From the NCBI GenBank assembly GCA_013122435.1, contig WYDT01000009.1, positions 124,001 through 188,000 of the forward strand: DNA of 64,000 bases. Direction: 5' to 3'. Below are positions 8,176 to 17,115 of the stretch, in pieces. The stretch is from Chloroflexi bacterium AL-N1. Lineage in GTDB: Bacteria > Chloroflexota > Chloroflexia > Chloroflexales > Roseiflexaceae. The translations under genes and the position numbers were made by a program. The first letter of the stretch is position 1. Each line of letters begins with the position of its first letter. The notes under the pieces are model-generated. The model had not been told where the DNA came from. It worked only from the letters and a program-made list of their open reading frames with translations, and did not search any database.

Positions 8176-9123
8176 ATGCGTGTACTTATTACAGGTATTA
8201 ACGGATTTGTAGGTGGCTATTTAGCCGAGCAACTCCTTGCCATGCGTGAGTGGGAAGTCTTTGGTGTTGGGCGAACATCAACCCTATCGCTAGCAGAGCT
8301 TCGTAATCGGGTGATGTATCAGGCGGTAGACTTCTCAGATCGTGATGAAGTTCAGACCGTGCTACAGCAGATCCAGCCCGATGTCATCTTTCATCTTGCT
8401 GCACAATCAAATGTGCATCGATCTTTTGCTCAACCTGAAGAGACATTATCTGCGAATATCTTTCCTGCATTACATATCTTTCAGAGTGTTGTTAGTCTTG
8501 GTCAGCAACCATTAATTCTGATCATTGGCAGCAATGAAGTATATGGACACGTACGACCAGAAGATTTACCTGTCGATGAGGAGACACCGTTTCGTCCGGT
8601 GAGTCCTTATGCGGTGAGCAAAATAACACAAGATTTGTTGGCCCATCAATATATGGTAAGCCACAATCTGCGAACAATACGTGTGCGTCCATTCAATCAT
8701 ATTGGGCCGCGCCAGAGTGAGCAGTTTGTGGCCTGTGCGTTTGCAGCACAGATTGCGCGTATTGAAGCTGGTCAGCAAGAGCCACTTCTGCGAGTGGGAA
8801 ATCTGTCAGCAGAGCGCGATTTCACCGATGTACGTGATATGGTACGAGCATATGAGTTGGTAGCTACGCGTGGCACTGTTGGTCAGGTCTATAACATCGG
8901 GTCTGGTCGGTCAGTAAGCATTCAATCGTTGCTGGAGACACTACTGTCGTTGAGTACGTGTGATATCTCAGTAGAGCCAGATCCGTCACGTATGCGTCCG
9001 GCTGATATTCCTCGCATAGTGTGTAACTCTCGTCGTCTGGAACAGCACACAGGTTGGACGCCACATATTCCGCTGGAGCAAACCCTCTCCGATATTCTGA
9101 ATTATTGGCGGGCTCGTGTGTGA
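8176..9123 (+). CDS. rmd: GDP-6-deoxy-D-mannose (GDP-4-keto-6-deoxymannose) reductase-like SDR
   Basis: 315 residues from ATG 8176. An extended SDR with NAD(P)-binding GINGFVGGY (7-15) and the catalytic pair Y145/K149 in PYAVSK. The block RPFNHIGPRQSEQFV and the later VGNLSAERDFTDVRD are the pattern of Rmd enzymes, which reduce GDP-4-keto-6-deoxymannose to GDP-D-rhamnose. A frame open back to 8104 runs through the promoter and has no ribosome-binding site, so the start is set at 8176, where the transcript is predicted to begin. The Gmd dehydratase that makes its substrate is not in the window. Related epimerase functions cannot be excluded. Confidence 0.8.
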   Translation: MRVLITGINGFVGGYLAEQLLAMREWEVFGVGRTSTLSLAELRNRVMYQAVDFSDRDEVQTVLQQIQPDVIFHLAAQSNVHRSFAQPEETLSANIFPALHIFQSVVSLGQQPLILIIGSNEVYGHVRPEDLPVDEETPFRPVSPYAVSKITQDLLAHQYMVSHNLRTIRVRPFNHIGPRQSEQFVACAFAAQIARIEAGQQEPLLRVGNLSAERDFTDVRDMVRAYELVATRGTVGQVYNIGSGRSVSIQSLLETLLSLSTCDISVEPDPSRMRPADIPRIVCNSRRLEQHTGWTPHIPLEQTLSDILNYWRARV

Positions 9124-9183
9124 TTAGAATGATATCTTGTCTTTCGCAAAACGTACTACTACATCCAATATGACGGAGGAGTG

Positions 9184-10296
9184 ATGAAAGCTGTTATCCT
9201 TGTAGGTGGGCTCGGTACGCGGTTACGACCATTGACGTGTCACACGCCAAAACCGATGATACCATTGGTCAATCAGCCCTTTATTGAATATCTCTTGGAA
9301 CGATTGCGTGATCAGGGTATTGATGAAGCTATTTTGGCGGTTCAATATCTTGCTGATAAATTTCGTGAGTCGCTTGGTGATGGGTCGCGTCTCGGTATTA
9401 AAGTCCACATCATGGAAGAGCCTGAGGCACGTGGTACGGCAGGTGCGGTCAAAAATGTTGAGCATATGCTTGATGGACCAACCTTTGTATTCAACGGTGA
9501 TGTTATGACCGATCTCGATCTTTCCGCAATGTTGTCTTATCATCAAGAGCGGGGCAGCAAGTTGACCATCGCGTTAACACCTGTTGAAGACCCAACATCG
9601 TTTGGGTTGGTGGAAACAACAAAGGATGGCCATATACAGCGTTTTGTGGAAAAACCACGCAGTGATGAAGTTACGACGAATATGATCAACGCTGGAACAT
9701 ACATCATTGAACCAGACATTTTTCGTTATGTACCCCCCAATGAGTACTATATGTTCGAGCGTGGGTTGTTCCCTGTCATTCTACAGACTGGTGACCCGAT
9801 GTATGGGTATCCGTCTCGGTCATACTGGACGGACATTGGTAAGCCACACACCTATCTTGATGTACATCATGATATCTTGATCGGGAAAGTGAAATACAAA
9901 TTCCGAGGCGAGCAGATTGCAGAACGGGTGTGGTTAGAAGATGGGGCAGATATTCACAACAGTGCACAGATTGTTGGCCCGGTTGTGCTTGGTGCAGAGG
10001 TTGTTATCCAACGAGGTGCACGTATCATTGGCCCTACAGTCATTGGTTCGCGTTGTGTGGTTGGCCCAGATGTCACTATTGAAAACTCTGTGTTGTGGTC
10101 GGACAATATCATTGAAGAAGGTGCCAGGCTGCATTCCTGTGTCATTGGGCATGGGAATAAGATTGGACCAAACGCACAGGTTACCGATCGCACAGTCATT
10201 AGTGATTCCTGTATCGTAGGGTCAGAGAACCGCCTGGAGCGTGGCATTCGCTTATGGCCTGGCACAGAGTTACAAGAAAAATCAGTGACGTTCTAG
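9184..10296 (+). CDS. mannose-1-phosphate guanylyltransferase-like nucleotidyltransferase with hexapeptide domain
   Basis: 370 residues from ATG 9184; GGAGGA sits at 9175-9180, and the GTG at 9181 would have no spacing. The N-terminal nucleotidyltransferase domain has GGLGTRLRPLT, the PKPMIPL lysine motif and FNGDVMTD for metal and sugar phosphate. From about 245 a left-handed beta-helix of hexapeptide repeats follows (IVGPVVLGAE, IIGPTVIGSR). This is the architecture of GMPPB-type GDP-mannose pyrophosphorylases and of some glucose-1-phosphate thymidylyltransferases. Its place 60 bp after rmd favours GDP-mannose supply. The nucleotide specificity is inferred. Confidence 0.82.
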   Translation: MKAVILVGGLGTRLRPLTCHTPKPMIPLVNQPFIEYLLERLRDQGIDEAILAVQYLADKFRESLGDGSRLGIKVHIMEEPEARGTAGAVKNVEHMLDGPTFVFNGDVMTDLDLSAMLSYHQERGSKLTIALTPVEDPTSFGLVETTKDGHIQRFVEKPRSDEVTTNMINAGTYIIEPDIFRYVPPNEYYMFERGLFPVILQTGDPMYGYPSRSYWTDIGKPHTYLDVHHDILIGKVKYKFRGEQIAERVWLEDGADIHNSAQIVGPVVLGAEVVIQRGARIIGPTVIGSRCVVGPDVTIENSVLWSDNIIEEGARLHSCVIGHGNKIGPNAQVTDRTVISDSCIVGSENRLERGIRLWPGTELQEKSVTF

Positions 10297-10320
10297 CATT
10301 CTGATCATGCTCTTTAGCAC

Positions 10321-10364
10321 CGTAAAGCAGGTCATCGCATAGCTGCGTTACGATTTTTATTTTT
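10321..10364 (+). terminator. intrinsic terminator of the rmd/guanylyltransferase unit
   Basis: CGTAAAGCAG (10321-10330) pairs with CTGCGTTACG (10343-10352) with one mismatch, followed by a T-rich run ATTTTTATTTTT. The run overlaps the last codons of the convergent CvpA-like gene. Confidence 0.75.
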
Positions 10365-11079
10365 GTGTTGGATTGTGATTGTTGATCTTATCCATAACCG
10401 TTTTTTGCTGTTGATTTTGCGGACCAGCCTGGGGATTTGGTTGCGGTGGTCGCATAGTGGGTGGCGCGGTGGTTGGTGGCATGCGTTGAGCAGGTGGCGG
10501 TGGTGCAGCAGGGCGCATAGGGTGTTGTGGTGGAATTGGCGTTTTGGGTTTAGCTGGTCCGGTGCTTGAAGTGAGTTGCATGGCCAGCCGTATCGTTACA
10601 GCTATCGCTACAGCAACCGTAAAGGCTAAGAACACCCAGGGGAGACCTGCAATGAGCCAACGGACCACAAAGGAGTCTTGAATATTCTGAAAATTGGGGT
10701 CGTTGTTAGTTACAAAACGCAGTATATAGCCCGTTACAAGCGCACCATTGAGCGCTCCAAGGAGCGCACCGATAAAGCGGCGCGAAGAAGTTGGCTTATC
10801 TTTGCTCGTCCCCAGAAACATCCCGCCCCCATAGCCTACCAGAGAGACGGCCAGAAGAAATGTGAAGATACTTACAACTAAAGTGAAGGTTTGTGGATTC
10901 CCACCACCAAACCATTCAGCAAGTTGTACCCCCCATTGACTACCCCAGAAATCCACCAGTGTGGTACCAAGGAGGGTGCCTCCCAATGCAGCAATGCCTC
11001 GTCGAACATCACGTCGATACCCAACAATGCTGAGAACAACGATAAGTATGGCTGCTGCAATATCAATTCCAAGCGCCAT
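10357..11079 (-). CDS. CvpA-like membrane protein with proline-rich tail
   Basis: 240 residues. Four hydrophobic segments: about 3-20, 31-45, 65-90 and 130-165 (the last possibly two). The start GIDIAAAILIVVLSIVGYRRDVRRGI and the glycine-rich second segment resemble the CvpA/colicin V production family. The C-terminal 65 residues are rich in Pro, Gln and Asn and probably disordered in the cytosol. AAAGG upstream serves ATG 11079. It is divergent from gap. Function unknown; CvpA proteins are linked to envelope homeostasis in other bacteria. Confidence 0.6.
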   Translation of the reverse strand: MALGIDIAAAILIVVLSIVGYRRDVRRGIAALGGTLLGTTLVDFWGSQWGVQLAEWFGGGNPQTFTLVVSIFTFLLAVSLVGYGGGMFLGTSKDKPTSSRRFIGALLGALNGALVTGYILRFVTNNDPNFQNIQDSFVVRWLIAGLPWVFLAFTVAVAIAVTIRLAMQLTSSTGPAKPKTPIPPQHPMRPAAPPPPAQRMPPTTAPPTMRPPQPNPQAGPQNQQQKTVMDKINNHNPTQK

Positions 11080-11126
11080 GCGGTCCGCCTTTCGATGGCC
11101 TGTCGAGATATTTCTTCTATGGTGTT

Positions 11127-11132
11127 ATTATA
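11127..11132 (-). promoter_or_regulatory. possible -10 for the CvpA-like gene
   Basis: TATAAT on the - strand, 48 nt before ATG 11079. No good -35 and no TGn extension are visible. Confidence 0.3.
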
Positions 11133-11218
11133 CTGTTATGGTCAATACCAAATATGAAACATGTAAAGAGCATAAAATCGGCAGGCATTGTAGCATAAGA
11201 CGCATATCCGTGCGAACG

Positions 11219-11246
11219 TTGCCTTTCTGATGGGTCGTGTTATAAT
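11219..11246 (+). promoter_or_regulatory. promoter of gap
   Basis: -35 TTGCCT (11219-11224), 16-bp spacer, perfect -10 TATAAT (11241-11246) with an extended TGT just before it. This leaves an untranslated leader of about 73 nt before ATG 11326. Confidence 0.75.
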
Positions 11247-11325
11247 AGCGCCATATTCACATGACGCAGTAGGGCAAAAAGCCCGACTATATGTATAGTA
11301 TATTGTATAGCAAGGAGCGGTGATT

Positions 11326-12369
11326 ATGGCCCGAGTTGCAATCAATGGCTTTGGCCGCATCGGACGCCAGAGCTTTAAGGCTTTATTGGAACGGTATCCC
11401 GATGATTTGGAAATTGTTGCTGTCAATGACCTGACAGATAACGAAACGTTGGCCCATCTGTTGCGACACGACTCTACGTATGGCGCCTTCGAAGGCGAAG
11501 TAACCGCAACAGAGGACCGTATTGGGGTCGTCTTTTTTGACGACGAAGGTGAGCAGCGCAAGCTTGACTTGATTGCATTGTCTGAGCGAAATCCTGCTCA
11601 ACTTCCCTGGAATGATCTTGGTATTGATATCGTGGTGGAGTCAACGGGTCTTTTCACTGCGGCTGAGAAAGCTCGTGCACACATTGATGCTGGGGCTAAG
11701 AAGGTTATCATTTCTGCACCAGCAAAGGGTGAAGATATTACTATTTGTCTTGGAGTCAATGAAGATAAATATGATAGCTCTGTTCATCATATTATCTCAA
11801 ACGCTTCCTGCACCACCAATTGTCTTGCACCAGTTGCGAAGGTCCTCAATGATCAGTTTGGTATTCGTCGTGGTCTGATGACAACGATTCATGCCTACAC
11901 AATGGACCAGAATATACAAGACAATGTGCACAAAGATTTACGTCGTGCTCGTGCTGCAGCAATGAACATGGTGCCAACAACTACCGGTGCTGCGAAAGCG
12001 GTTGCATTGGTTATCCCTGAGCTTAAAGGGAAATTTGATGGTTTTGCAGTCCGTGTTCCTACACCAACTGTCTCGATGGTTGATTTTGTGGTTGAGTTTG
12101 ATCGTAGCACAACGGTCGAAGCAATCAATGCAGCTTTCCAGGAAGCCAGTGAGAGCGAAGAGCTTGAGGGCATTCTGGGGGTGAGTGATGAAGAACTTGT
12201 CTCAAGTGACTTTATTGGCACAACGTATTCCAGTATTGTAGATATTCCCTTGACTATGGGAGTGGGTGAAGATTTCTTCAAGGTTGTGTCCTGGTATGAT
12301 AACGAGTGGGGCTATGCAAACCGTGTGGCTGACCTCTCGGCTTTCGTTGCGGATGCGCTTGAGTCGTAG
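11326..12369 (+). CDS. gap: glyceraldehyde-3-phosphate dehydrogenase, type I
   Basis: 347 residues from ATG 11326, with AGGAG at 11313-11317; the upstream in-frame GTG at 11320 is too close to that site. NAD-binding NGFGRIGR (7-14) with D35 after the second strand favours NAD over NADP. Catalytic C162 lies in SNASCTTN, and the catalytic His lies in TTIHAYT. It oxidises glyceraldehyde 3-phosphate to 1,3-bisphosphoglycerate in glycolysis. No pgk is adjacent; the gene stands alone between its own promoter and a strong terminator. Confidence 0.95.
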   Translation: MARVAINGFGRIGRQSFKALLERYPDDLEIVAVNDLTDNETLAHLLRHDSTYGAFEGEVTATEDRIGVVFFDDEGEQRKLDLIALSERNPAQLPWNDLGIDIVVESTGLFTAAEKARAHIDAGAKKVIISAPAKGEDITICLGVNEDKYDSSVHHIISNASCTTNCLAPVAKVLNDQFGIRRGLMTTIHAYTMDQNIQDNVHKDLRRARAAAMNMVPTTTGAAKAVALVIPELKGKFDGFAVRVPTPTVSMVDFVVEFDRSTTVEAINAAFQEASESEELEGILGVSDEELVSSDFIGTTYSSIVDIPLTMGVGEDFFKVVSWYDNEWGYANRVADLSAFVADALES

Positions 12370-12397
12370 TCGCATTACGCACATGTGTGTAACACAT

Positions 12398-12431
12398 CCG
12401 GAAGGGGCACGTCTCCTTCCGGTTTTGGTTT
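12398..12431 (+). terminator. intrinsic terminator of gap
   Basis: CCGGAAGG (12398-12405) pairs perfectly with CCTTCCGG (12415-12422), extended by two further pairs (one G-U), with a 5-nt loop. TTTTGGTTTT follows. This is the strongest + strand terminator in the window. Confidence 0.85.
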
Positions 12432-12503
12432 TGGATGCAGTGGGAGAGAGTATACTATCTTTGTGTGAGAATATTCTATAGAACCGCGTTGTCATTTGTG
12501 TAC

Positions 12504-13247
12504 TTATAACCCCAAGGCATCAAAGACAACCTCATACTGTTCATTTCGTAAAGAAAGATGATAATTGCCCCCAGTCACCTGTCGCATGATAAAGTGGCCC
12601 TGTTTATCTACCACAGCACACTTAACCACATGTTTGCTGTCCAGCAAACTAATCACGGCACCTGGCAGGCGAAATGGGGTGGTGTCACGATAGTCGAACG
12701 TACCAGAAAGAGCAACCTGTCCGGCATTATCTATACTACTTGCAATGTTTAGTGCAAGCTGAAAATTATCTACACGGTATGTGTACTGGCGGCTACCTAC
12801 CTGATTGTATAGCTTGCCCTGATTGAACACAAACGGGGTCAGTGGAGATGGTGTAAGTGGCATGCTGGTAATTCGTTGCAATTGAGGGAGTAGTGGCCGT
12901 GCCATCAGAGGGGCCCGCGCCATTTCAGCCAGTAAGGTTAGTTCGTGATTACAATGAGGACATTCGGTGATATGCTCCGCAACTTCGTCGTGTTGATCTG
13001 CTTCTAATAATCCTTGATGAAAGGTTACTAATGTTTCGCCAGATGGACAGAATGCGCGATAGAGATGGGTGTGCAGTTGACTTTGCAGAGTTGCTAGTTC
13101 ATGCATTCGCTGCATACAATGGGGGCATTGATAGATGTGTTGTGTGATGTCCTCGCTTGCTTCGTTATCAAGAACAGTAAGGATGATGAGATCATCAGGT
13201 GGTGTTGACTGGTTACACGTGCATGCGGCTGGTTCGTAATCTTCCAT
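12504..13247 (-). CDS. soluble double zinc-finger protein (anti-sigma-like) with C-terminal beta domain
   Basis: 247 residues from ATG 13247, chosen because GGAG lies 7 nt upstream; the frame opens further at TTG 13262 without support. Two HxxxCxxC-type motifs occur in HIYQCPHC and, about 55 residues later, HITECPHC, as in zinc-binding anti-sigma factors. The C-terminal half reads like a carboxypeptidase-regulatory-like beta sandwich (ALSGTFDYR, GAVISLLDSKH, GGNYHLSL). No membrane segment exists, unlike most anti-sigma factors. It lies after the sigma-factor gene on the same strand, but a terminator and a separate promoter intervene. The anti-sigma role is inferred. Confidence 0.7.
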   Translation of the reverse strand: MEDYEPAACTCNQSTPPDDLIILTVLDNEASEDITQHIYQCPHCMQRMHELATLQSQLHTHLYRAFCPSGETLVTFHQGLLEADQHDEVAEHITECPHCNHELTLLAEMARAPLMARPLLPQLQRITSMPLTPSPLTPFVFNQGKLYNQVGSRQYTYRVDNFQLALNIASSIDNAGQVALSGTFDYRDTTPFRLPGAVISLLDSKHVVKCAVVDKQGHFIMRQVTGGNYHLSLRNEQYEVVFDALGL

Positions 13248-13280
13248 ACAGGCACTCCGCAATGTAATGTTAGGTTAATT

Positions 13281-13309
13281 ATTATATCCTTCACTCATAA
13301 CAGAACGAA
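13281..13309 (-). promoter_or_regulatory. promoter of the zinc-finger gene
   Basis: On the - strand: -35 TTCGTT (13309-13304), 17-bp spacer, -10 TATAAT (13286-13281). Transcription would start about 27 nt before ATG 13247. Confidence 0.5.
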
Positions 13310-13368
13310 AAATAGTGGCGTTTTTGCAGTGTTTTAGAGTATGGCTATCAAATGTTAACCTTTGTAGC

Positions 13369-13408
13369 AAAAAACAGACCATGAAATGGCATGTTGCCCA
13401 TGGTCTGT
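13369..13408 (-). terminator. intrinsic terminator of the sigma-factor gene
   Basis: On the - strand ACAGACCATG pairs with CATGGTCTGT (arms 13399-13408 and 13374-13383), with an inner GGC/GCC pair, followed by TTTTTT (13374-13369). It lies 34 nt after the sigma gene stop. Confidence 0.8.
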
Positions 13409-13441
13409 CGAAATATTGAAAGGCATATGATTGTCCACTGT

Positions 13442-14233
13442 CTAACTTGCCAGTAACCGACGCAGTTCGTGATTCCGTCCTAAGCGTCCTAACACATTGC
13501 GTTTTACATTGTAAACATCATTGATACAGGTAAATAAATCGGGATATTTTGTCAGGACATCTCCTGGTTTCATGCCCATAATGAAGGTTTCGAAGACGAC
13601 TATCTGTTCGGCAGATGTGTGGAGTTGTGCATCAATGTATTTCCAGAACTCTTCACGGCTGATACGTTCTACGGCTTCTACATCTGGCGATACCTGATGA
13701 GCATATTCAATTGGAACTGCTTCTTCTGGTAGTATTTCCATTCCCCATGAGTGTGAACGTACCATATCAACCACAACACAACCTGCACATCGTTGCAAAT
13801 ACTGTAAGAGCGACGCAAGATTTGGAAATGAGTCAAAACGTTCTGGGGTAATGGCACGCCAGAGACGGGTGAAAGCGAGTACCACAAAATATTCACTACT
13901 TTCGCCACTGTTGGCAAATGCGCCGCTGCGACGAACCCAGCTTTCCACAAGCGGGGCATAGTGATTGTACAAATATTCCCAGGCGACTTCATTACGTTCG
14001 ACTAATGCACGTCGAAAGAGTTCAAAAGCAAAACGTGAGTCATTCGTTTTGCCACGGTAGAACAATTCACTTTCAACAATGCAATGTTTAACTAATGTCG
14101 GTAGATCCAGCTGTTCAGGGGGACCATGTTCAGGTATGGTTGTATCTAGCTGATGTATGTTTGACTGTGTCCCCGGCTTACCACCTAATACCTTAATCAT
14201 TGCATTATTGGAAAACATACTTTGCTGTATCAT
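13442..14233 (-). CDS. sigma-70 family (ECF-like) RNA polymerase sigma factor
   Basis: 263 residues; AGGAGAG lies 5 nt before ATG 14233. After a 75-residue N-terminal extension of unknown role comes a region-2-like helical block (AWEYLYNHYAPLVESWVRR, then VVLAFTRLWRAI and VVVDMVRSHS). The C-terminal part (about 205-263: AEQIVVFETFIMGMKPGDVL, INDVYNVKRNVLGRLGR) fits region 4. Both are diverged from textbook ECF sigmas. The zinc-finger protein downstream is a likely partner, although the two are transcribed separately. No housekeeping-type promoter is visible upstream, which would fit self-regulation (inference). Confidence 0.72.
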   Translation of the reverse strand: MIQQSMFSNNAMIKVLGGKPGTQSNIHQLDTTIPEHGPPEQLDLPTLVKHCIVESELFYRGKTNDSRFAFELFRRALVERNEVAWEYLYNHYAPLVESWVRRSGAFANSGESSEYFVVLAFTRLWRAITPERFDSFPNLASLLQYLQRCAGCVVVDMVRSHSWGMEILPEEAVPIEYAHQVSPDVEAVERISREEFWKYIDAQLHTSAEQIVVFETFIMGMKPGDVLTKYPDLFTCINDVYNVKRNVLGRLGRNHELRRLLAS

Positions 14234-14459
14234 TGGTCTCTCCTGGTTTGCACGAGCTTTTGCTTAGGCCAGAGCAACGGATATCATTGATGCTGTCAGC
14301 ATAGCAGAGTGTTGCTGCGGTCTTGGTGCGGTCTGACTACGGTGAAACTGCGGTTGCGTTCCCGTAGCGTGCTATCTCATTGTAAAAAGTCGTGGTGTTA
14401 TTGAAAATAGCATCGGATGAGCGGATGATGACAGTGCAACGATACAAACTAGTATTGTG

Positions 14460-15200
14460 TTAGTTTTGTTTGGTATGGTTGTGTGGGATCGGATCTGCGG
14501 AGTAATTAGCAATGATGATTTTGATAGAGAGGTAGCCGATGGTGATGATGAGGCTATAGACCAGAAGTGCATAGAAGGGCGGCCAACCAAAAATGCCTGG
14601 GCGAGATCGTGCAATATTTGTGATTGGCAGAACGCGGTCCATCCAGCGCGTTTCGTATAGAACATCAAAGGCAAGATCGGCACGGGCTATTTGTACGCCA
14701 TCATGTATCATTACCCCTTGACCATAACGATTGCCCCCACCGATGATACTGATCGCCTGGAGTGGACTCACCCCCTCAGTTTCGATACGTAATTCTATGA
14801 CATCGGCAGGGTTGCCGATGAGTGTTTCTGATTGGAGTGGTGTAAAGTAGAAACTGGTTGCACTCTGCGGTGAAAGTTCGGTGACCGATCGTTGTGCTAC
14901 CGCAATGTCCTCATCCTGATTGAGTGGACGGAGTCGAACAAAGATGGTCCCTTCGGGATTATCTGCATGATTGAGCAACCACAAACGTATACCTATCACA
15001 TCTGTCGGTTCGAACCGTAACAATTGTGCAGTTTGGTGTTGATCGTATAATGTAGCAGCAGGCCAATTGCGTTCAAGTTGTTGTGTTTGTACCTGATCGT
15101 CGCTCAAAGTAGCAAGCCATAGCGTGGTTCCGGCACCGACAAACACTACAAGCAAGAGCAAACTACGATAGAAAAGCCACATGATAGCACTATTATCCAT
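14460..15200 (-). CDS. hypothetical membrane protein with extracytoplasmic beta domain
   Basis: 246 residues from ATG 15200. Two membrane segments (about 8-30 and 208-232) flank an extracytoplasmic domain of about 175 residues with strand patterns such as DVIGIRLWLLN and GTIFVRLRPLN, resembling a carbohydrate-binding or lectin-like sandwich (by pattern). The ATG overlaps the stop of the preceding gene by 8 nt, suggesting translational coupling. A TTG at 15224 with GGAG upstream is a possible alternative start. Last gene of a four-gene - strand unit beginning at 19773. Specific function unknown. Confidence 0.6.
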   Translation of the reverse strand: MDNSAIMWLFYRSLLLLVVFVGAGTTLWLATLSDDQVQTQQLERNWPAATLYDQHQTAQLLRFEPTDVIGIRLWLLNHADNPEGTIFVRLRPLNQDEDIAVAQRSVTELSPQSATSFYFTPLQSETLIGNPADVIELRIETEGVSPLQAISIIGGGNRYGQGVMIHDGVQIARADLAFDVLYETRWMDRVLPITNIARSRPGIFGWPPFYALLVYSLIITIGYLSIKIIIANYSADPIPHNHTKQN

Positions 15201-17115
15201 AAAAGTTCGGTATGATAATACCAAACCAACTCCAAAGCCAGGTAGCTACAAGCAGCATGGTACCAACAATAATCGTGTGGCGATCATAGTGTTTGGGAAC
15301 GATTTGTGCAAGACCACTTATAAGCAGGACCACAATGGCTGATAAAACGGGAAAGAGGTAGCGTCCCTGTGGGAATGTGGATGGTCCCAAGGCTGGTGTG
15401 TATTCAAGGATTAATGTGATAATGGCCATAGCCACTAAACTACCGAGTGCAATGAGTGCCATGCGCTGTGTTGATTCAAGACCACTTTTGCGTCGCCATA
15501 CACCCAGTAATCCACATGCGAATATACCATACACAAGACCTGCACCCAGATACAGACTGTCAGGAAGGCCAAAGTTCATCCAGCCAAAGCGTCCAATCAG
15601 GCTGGTAAACATTTGATGCAAAAAATGAGGATAGAGGGCGAAAGCTTCTGGTGAAAGATAGATACCATCGCGCCATGCCTGCAAAATCCGCGAACTGTAC
15701 CAAACAACACTGTTAGAAGCGAACTGCTCTTCCCACCAACGTACAACTTGCTCACCGCCAGGGTTGCTCAAGACATCTTGTTGCTCACCAGTATCTGCGT
15801 CGTATAGCGAGATATGATCGAAGAGTACCTCGCCTGTATCTTGTGCACCAAGGGATATGAACAATTGGGCAGTGTCAGGTGGCACTGTATAGGTAAGTTC
15901 AATGGCTTTCCATTCAGATGTTGCATCGAAAACACGAGTTTCGGCTACATTCTTATTATTGACAATGGTTACCCGCCCTATATTAGGTTCGTCCGAACTA
16001 CGCATCATTGCTTCAAAAACGATTGTGCGTCCTGCTAATGTACGTGATCGCGGAATTGATAGAGCTTGTTCTAGATTGATCTGTTGTTCAGCCGTGCCAT
16101 TGTTAATGGTACGTAAACTCTGGTGTCCATCATAGGCATGGCGATCCGTGTAAGTCGTGGTTGAGACTTCCGTATGGGGGAGCCAGGCAGCGGTGACATT
16201 GCCGGGCCATGTTACCCCAATCAACGGAATGATAATCGCTCCACCGATGACCGTCGCAGCCGCAATCCGTGGAAGATGACGCCATGACCATGTGAAGGCA
16301 AACAATCCTACGATGAGGCCGGCCCACGGAATAATAGCAATAGCACTACGACGAGCCCAGAACGTCACGATCGCCAGAAGGAGGAGCATTCCCAACATCA
16401 ATACGATTTGCTTGCCGCGAATAGCACGAATAGCGCATAGTACCGTCGCTGCCGCAAGTGGTGCTCCAATACTATCTGGATTAACGGATGCTCCCATATA
16501 ACTATACATGGGAAGGAATGCAACCATCGCTGCTGCAAGAAGCGCCAGTGGCATACGGGTTGATGGTAGGACTTCACGTGCTGCCAGATATACGAGGGGA
16601 ATGGTAAGTGAGCTTAACAGAACTGATAACCACCGCATGCTATAGAGTTGTAAAACTGTATCATCGGTCCAGTTGCTCACCTGGGCTGCTAGCATATAGT
16701 ATGCAGGTGTTTTGCTCGTTTGGTTGAGCAGTAGACCTGATCGCAGATCTGCGAATGATTGAGGTCGTTCGTCAGGCGTTTCCACAAAGCGATATTGCCA
16801 GAAATGGAATGTATAGAAACTATCAATAATTGGTTGTTGAATTTCAGGAGTTGCTTCTAATACACCGATTTGCAGACCACGGGCATACTCAAAATGGGTT
16901 GGTTCATCTGGTGATTGCCAGGGTGGAATGAGGAGACTGGCTAGGAATCCTGCAACGAGATAACATATGGTGAGTGTCAATAGCAGGGGATTAATCCGCC
17001 AATGTATTAAAAACAACGCACGCAATCTACGCAAGAATGTGTCTTGCTTTGTTGCGGCATACAACGGCTTGGTTTTCCTGGCTTGATACTCCAATTTAAT
17101 ATGCTCCCTGACCAT
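15193..17115 (-). CDS. large multi-spanning membrane protein, DUF2142/GT-C-like
   Basis: 640 residues with about ten to twelve hydrophobic segments. The first loop contains PPWQSPDEPTHFEYA, an acidic DE motif typical of DUF2142 and of GT-C fold sugar transferases that use polyprenyl-phosphate donors. A soluble insert of about 140 residues (roughly 315-460) looks like a carbohydrate-binding sandwich on the outer face. It overlaps the upstream phosphoglycosyltransferase gene by 20 nt; the ATG at 17115 has no good ribosome-binding site, and a TTG seven codons downstream, preceded by AGGGAG, is possible. Probably assembles or modifies the polysaccharide outside the membrane (inference). Confidence 0.7.
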   Translation of the reverse strand: MVREHIKLEYQARKTKPLYAATKQDTFLRRLRALFLIHWRINPLLLTLTICYLVAGFLASLLIPPWQSPDEPTHFEYARGLQIGVLEATPEIQQPIIDSFYTFHFWQYRFVETPDERPQSFADLRSGLLLNQTSKTPAYYMLAAQVSNWTDDTVLQLYSMRWLSVLLSSLTIPLVYLAAREVLPSTRMPLALLAAAMVAFLPMYSYMGASVNPDSIGAPLAAATVLCAIRAIRGKQIVLMLGMLLLLAIVTFWARRSAIAIIPWAGLIVGLFAFTWSWRHLPRIAAATVIGGAIIIPLIGVTWPGNVTAAWLPHTEVSTTTYTDRHAYDGHQSLRTINNGTAEQQINLEQALSIPRSRTLAGRTIVFEAMMRSSDEPNIGRVTIVNNKNVAETRVFDATSEWKAIELTYTVPPDTAQLFISLGAQDTGEVLFDHISLYDADTGEQQDVLSNPGGEQVVRWWEEQFASNSVVWYSSRILQAWRDGIYLSPEAFALYPHFLHQMFTSLIGRFGWMNFGLPDSLYLGAGLVYGIFACGLLGVWRRKSGLESTQRMALIALGSLVAMAIITLILEYTPALGPSTFPQGRYLFPVLSAIVVLLISGLAQIVPKHYDRHTIIVGTMLLVATWLWSWFGIIIPNFYG

